A program made the translations under genes and the position numbers. The notes beneath the pieces are model-generated. The model was not told the origin of the DNA and did not search any database. It saw only the letters and a list, made by a program, of their open reading frames with translations. Shown one piece after another: positions 3,610 through 6,120 of a stretch of DNA of 6,120 nucleotides (the first letter of the stretch is position 1; every line of letters starts with the position of its first letter). This stretch comes from a bacterium. GTDB lineage: Bacteria > Planctomycetota > J058 > JAJDCP01. Location: contig JAUIEM010000486.1 in NCBI GenBank assembly GCA_030428695.1, forward strand, positions 1 to 6,120, given 5' to 3'.

Positions 3610-6078
3610 ATGCGCTCGTTTTCGACCCTTCCCCCGAGCTGGTTCGAATGGCTCTGCTACGCGCTCTTGCGATCGGACGACGAGTACTACGACGTCCGGC
3701 ACTTGGGCGAGGCCGGAACCCGCGACGAGCACGTGGATGTCGCCGCCCGCCGTAACGGCGAGTACGTCGCCTTCCAGTGCAAGCGGCGCGAGAGGTTCAG
3801 CTTCTCCGTTGCCAAGCATGACATTCGCGGCATCGCCGGCCTCGGGGACCACCGCCCGGCTCGGTACGTCTGGGTTCTGTCCAAGGCACCAAGCGCCGGG
3901 GAGCGTGCGAAGATCGAGGCTGCGCTCCGGGAGACGGGGATCGAGACCGAGTTCTGGACACCCTCCGAGCTGGAGTACCGGCTCGCCCGCAGTCCGTGCC
4001 GGGACGAGATCGACGAGACCCTCTGGCCGGGGCGCGCGTCCGTGCGCCCCGACTACGGCCCCCCCCCTGATCTGCTCGGCTTCCGTCCCGAGCAGATCGA
4101 GCAGTCCGAAGCCAGCTTCTTCGAGCCCCCCTGCTCTCTGCTGGCGGCAGACGCTTCCGAGCTCGAAACCCTCCCCTTGCTGCGGGCCCTGGATCACTTC
4201 CTCAGCAAGGACGACGGGCGCAACTACCTCTTCGTCCTGGGCCGTTCCGGCAGCGGCAAGACCGAGCTGGCCAAGCTCTTGTACGCCCGCATCGCAGGCG
4301 GCGGGCTCGGGCGGTCCAATCACGCCAAGCTAGCCTCCCTGGCGGAGCCGGGCGTCGCGGATTTCGTCAACCAACAGCCGGACAAAGAAAGCACGACCCT
4401 GCTGCTGGACGGGCTGGACGAGGACGCGCGGGCGCTGCGAAGCCCCGAAGGGCGCCTGGACTCACTGGTCTTCCTGACCAAGCGCTACCAGCGGGTCCTC
4501 TTCTTCTCGCGCACGAGCTTTTTCTCCGCCATTAGTCGGATACCGCGCGACACGGGGCTGCCCGCCGTCGGCAGGGGAAGCCTGTCCGCCCCAAGCACGA
4601 TCCTCTTCGCCCCCCCCGTCCTGATCCAGGGGCTGGGCCCGGGACCGAGCCGCCGCTTCCTCGCAGCCCGGCGACGGGAGCGGGGGATGGGCCCGCTGTC
4701 CCGCATGCGAGACGGGTGGCGTACTTCCAGGCTACTGCGCCGCGCCCCTTTCCTGGCCGGGAATCCGTTGCTCCTAGAATTCGTTCCCATGCTCCTGGCC
4801 GATTGGCGCAGCGTCCAGACCGAGTACGACGCATTCGCCATCGTCTGCTCGGAGTGGATTCGCAAACGCGAGCGGTACGCGGATTCCAGTCGGCGTCTGA
4901 TGGCCTTCTACGAGGCGCTCGCCTACTACGTCGTCTCAACCGCCGGCGACCGGCTCCGCTCCAGCGTCGACTCCGCGGAGCTGGCTCGCATAGAGAAGCG
5001 GGTGGGTCTCGAGCCGGCGTCGGCCGACGGCCGGGTCTACGCGCTGCTGGATGGCGACCTACGCGGATCCTATCGCTTTCAGCACGCCTCGCTGCTCGAC
5101 TACTTCTACGCCATGGCGCTGGTACACGGGAGTCCTCCGATTCGCGGCCACCAGCCGTCGCCGGAGGTCCTGAGCGCAGTCGTCGGCTACTACTCCATGC
5201 GGCTGCGGCACGACACGATGAACTCGGAGCTCACGGACCGCGCCTTCGAGCTCCTGGCCCTGGGGCTGATCCGAAGGCGGGGCACCCGGCTCGACGGCCA
5301 CGTCCTGCGCGATCTTAACCAGTGCTTGCCGGTGCTCGACGCGGTTCGCCCCCCCCATCAGCCGCTGCACTTCGTCGCCGCGTACCGGTTCGAGGATAAC
5401 GGAGTCGACCTTGTCGCGAAGCTGAGCCTGAGTCGGCATACGGGCACCCGCATGCTCGAGGTTCGCCGCGCCCACCACGCGTACGACTACGCGGACGCGG
5501 ACTTCCTCCCCGCGCCCCAGGCCCGCTACCTGCGCCACCTCAGCCGCCAAGAAGCATTCGGAGGCGTCAAGGACTGGCGCTTCCCAACGCTCTCTGAGTG
5601 GTATGCCTACTTTGAGAGGACCGACCGCGTGACCTTCTCACGCCTCTTCCCGGGCACCGGCGGGGCGTGGCTAGAGGACACGGACCACGCTGGCAATCTC
5701 TACAGGACGCTCGAGGGGCGGGTCGCGGCCCCCAGCTCCGAGTTCGCCGACGCGGTGGTGTTCCTGACCTCCGACGATCGTGTCCCGCCGTCTGCGATCC
5801 CGCCTCCCCGGGGCCGTCCGAAGGAGAGCGTCCTAAGGGCGCTCTTCGACGAGATCGATGAGGTTCGAACGCTGGACCGGCCGTCCTCGGCCGGCCTCTA
5901 CGCGACGGAGGATCGATACCTGAAGATGCGGCGGCAGCTGGACATCCAGCACCCGGTGACGATCCTCGAGAACGAAGCGGACGGCCCGTGCAAGGACGCG
6001 ACCACGCCGGAGGAGGCCGTGGCCCTGTTCCGTGACTACCTGCAGAGCTGCCGAGACGCGGCGGCGCAGTGGACATGA
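3610..6078 (+). CDS. Mrr-type nuclease fused to a NACHT/STAND NTPase, putative defence sensor
   Basis: The 822-residue product is a probable anti-phage effector-sensor in one chain. Residues about 8-130 are an Mrr-like PD-(D/E)xK nuclease: FEWLCYALLR, GEAGTRDEHVDVAARR with catalytic D43, and VAFQCKRR with Q56 and K58. The NTPase follows: Walker A GRSGSGKT (211-218), Walker B TLLLDGLDED (D267, D270, E271), an arginine segment LFFSRT (298-302) and GNPLLLEF (384-391). FQHASLLDYF (490-499) is the motif that closes many bacterial NACHT modules. The remainder (about 510-822) would be the sensor. WRFPTLSEWYAYF (656-668) recalls the RLPTEAEWEYA stretch of FGE/C-type-lectin folds or DUF1566, a weak likeness. 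At 822 residues it is far shorter than typical Avs proteins. ATG 3610 is preferred; GTG 3595 would add five residues, and neither has a Shine-Dalgarno sequence. A C9 tract lies between the nuclease and the NTPase. The stop overlaps the next gene's ATG. Confidence 0.9.
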   Translation: MRSFSTLPPSWFEWLCYALLRSDDEYYDVRHLGEAGTRDEHVDVAARRNGEYVAFQCKRRERFSFSVAKHDIRGIAGLGDHRPARYVWVLSKAPSAGERAKIEAALRETGIETEFWTPSELEYRLARSPCRDEIDETLWPGRASVRPDYGPPPDLLGFRPEQIEQSEASFFEPPCSLLAADASELETLPLLRALDHFLSKDDGRNYLFVLGRSGSGKTELAKLLYARIAGGGLGRSNHAKLASLAEPGVADFVNQQPDKESTTLLLDGLDEDARALRSPEGRLDSLVFLTKRYQRVLFFSRTSFFSAISRIPRDTGLPAVGRGSLSAPSTILFAPPVLIQGLGPGPSRRFLAARRRERGMGPLSRMRDGWRTSRLLRRAPFLAGNPLLLEFVPMLLADWRSVQTEYDAFAIVCSEWIRKRERYADSSRRLMAFYEALAYYVVSTAGDRLRSSVDSAELARIEKRVGLEPASADGRVYALLDGDLRGSYRFQHASLLDYFYAMALVHGSPPIRGHQPSPEVLSAVVGYYSMRLRHDTMNSELTDRAFELLALGLIRRRGTRLDGHVLRDLNQCLPVLDAVRPPHQPLHFVAAYRFEDNGVDLVAKLSLSRHTGTRMLEVRRAHHAYDYADADFLPAPQARYLRHLSRQEAFGGVKDWRFPTLSEWYAYFERTDRVTFSRLFPGTGGAWLEDTDHAGNLYRTLEGRVAAPSSEFADAVVFLTSDDRVPPSAIPPPRGRPKESVLRALFDEIDEVRTLDRPSSAGLYATEDRYLKMRRQLDIQHPVTILENEADGPCKDATTPEEAVALFRDYLQSCRDAAAQWT

Positions 6079-6120
6079 CCGCAGCGGAGCACGCGACGAT
6101 CGTCCTCGCGGGAGTCCTGG
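6075..6120 (+). CDS. Start of a translationally coupled downstream gene (partial)
   Basis: ATGA (6075-6078) joins the stop of the nuclease-NTPase gene to a new ATG in another frame, and the 15 codons left read MTAAEHATIVLAGVL. A 4-bp ATGA overlap is a hallmark of coupled operon genes. The stretch ATIVLAGVL could be a first beta strand or the start of a membrane helix; too little is visible to assign a function. If real, it is the best candidate for a partner of the NTPase. Confidence 0.6.
   Translation, partial: MTAAEHATIVLAGVL

Noticed and set aside
3638..3660. GGTTCGA match to the tRNA T-loop as an attachment-site copy
   Set aside because: The similarity is only about 7 bases and lies inside conserved nuclease coding sequence.
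3445..4323. 292-codon - strand ORF opposite the nuclease domain
   Set aside because: It is antisense to the Mrr/NTPase coding sequence, whose conserved motifs fix the + strand frame.

Overview
The window is strongly GC-rich, uses TTG and GTG starts, and carries many C runs. It reads as a chromosomal accessory stretch of a high-GC bacterium. A planctomycete-like host is my inference from base composition and the style of the ParB-like gene; nothing here proves it.

Layout. Positions 1-298 hold no gene I can support. A tRNA-Asn(GTT) gene at 340-415 has its own promoter (299-326) and a perfect 10-bp hairpin directly after its encoded CCA. Behind it, a type I restriction-modification subunit gene (hsdM, + strand) starts at about 732. 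It has an unusual N-terminal SAP/Rho-N-like extension and stops matching the family at about 1610, just before the catalytic methylase domain should begin. From 1611 to 1916 the sequence is the 5' part of a ParB-like nuclease-fold gene on the - strand. Two convergent genes are thus joined head-on with both 3' halves missing, at or next to a GTGCAC palindrome. Positions 1917-2399 are mostly non-coding and contain short repeats upstream of the ParB-like gene.

At 2400-2693 a possible small membrane-anchored protein gene leads into a 180-residue protein with two ribbon-helix-helix repeats in one chain (2705-3247). A very strong hairpin at 3285-3326 probably ends that unit. After a leader with further short hairpins comes the main gene, 3610-6078. 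It encodes an 822-residue protein with an Mrr-type PD-(D/E)xK nuclease, then a NACHT/STAND NTPase with Walker A, Walker B and the C-terminal FxHxSxxxYF motif, then a C-terminal part that may resemble the FGE/C-type-lectin or DUF1566 fold. Its stop codon overlaps the ATG of a further gene (6075 onward), which is cut off by the window end.

Interpretation. This looks like a defence island next to a tRNA gene: a decayed type I R-M locus beside an apparently intact NTPase-controlled nuclease sensor. By analogy with bacterial NACHT/STAND defence proteins, the C-terminal part would sense a phage or stress signal, the NTPase would oligomerise, and the Mrr domain would cut DNA. The ATGA-coupled downstream gene is the first place to look for a partner. 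Inside the NACHT gene, a C9 tract lies exactly between the nuclease and NTPase domains and two C8 tracts lie further on; this could be an on/off switch by slippage.
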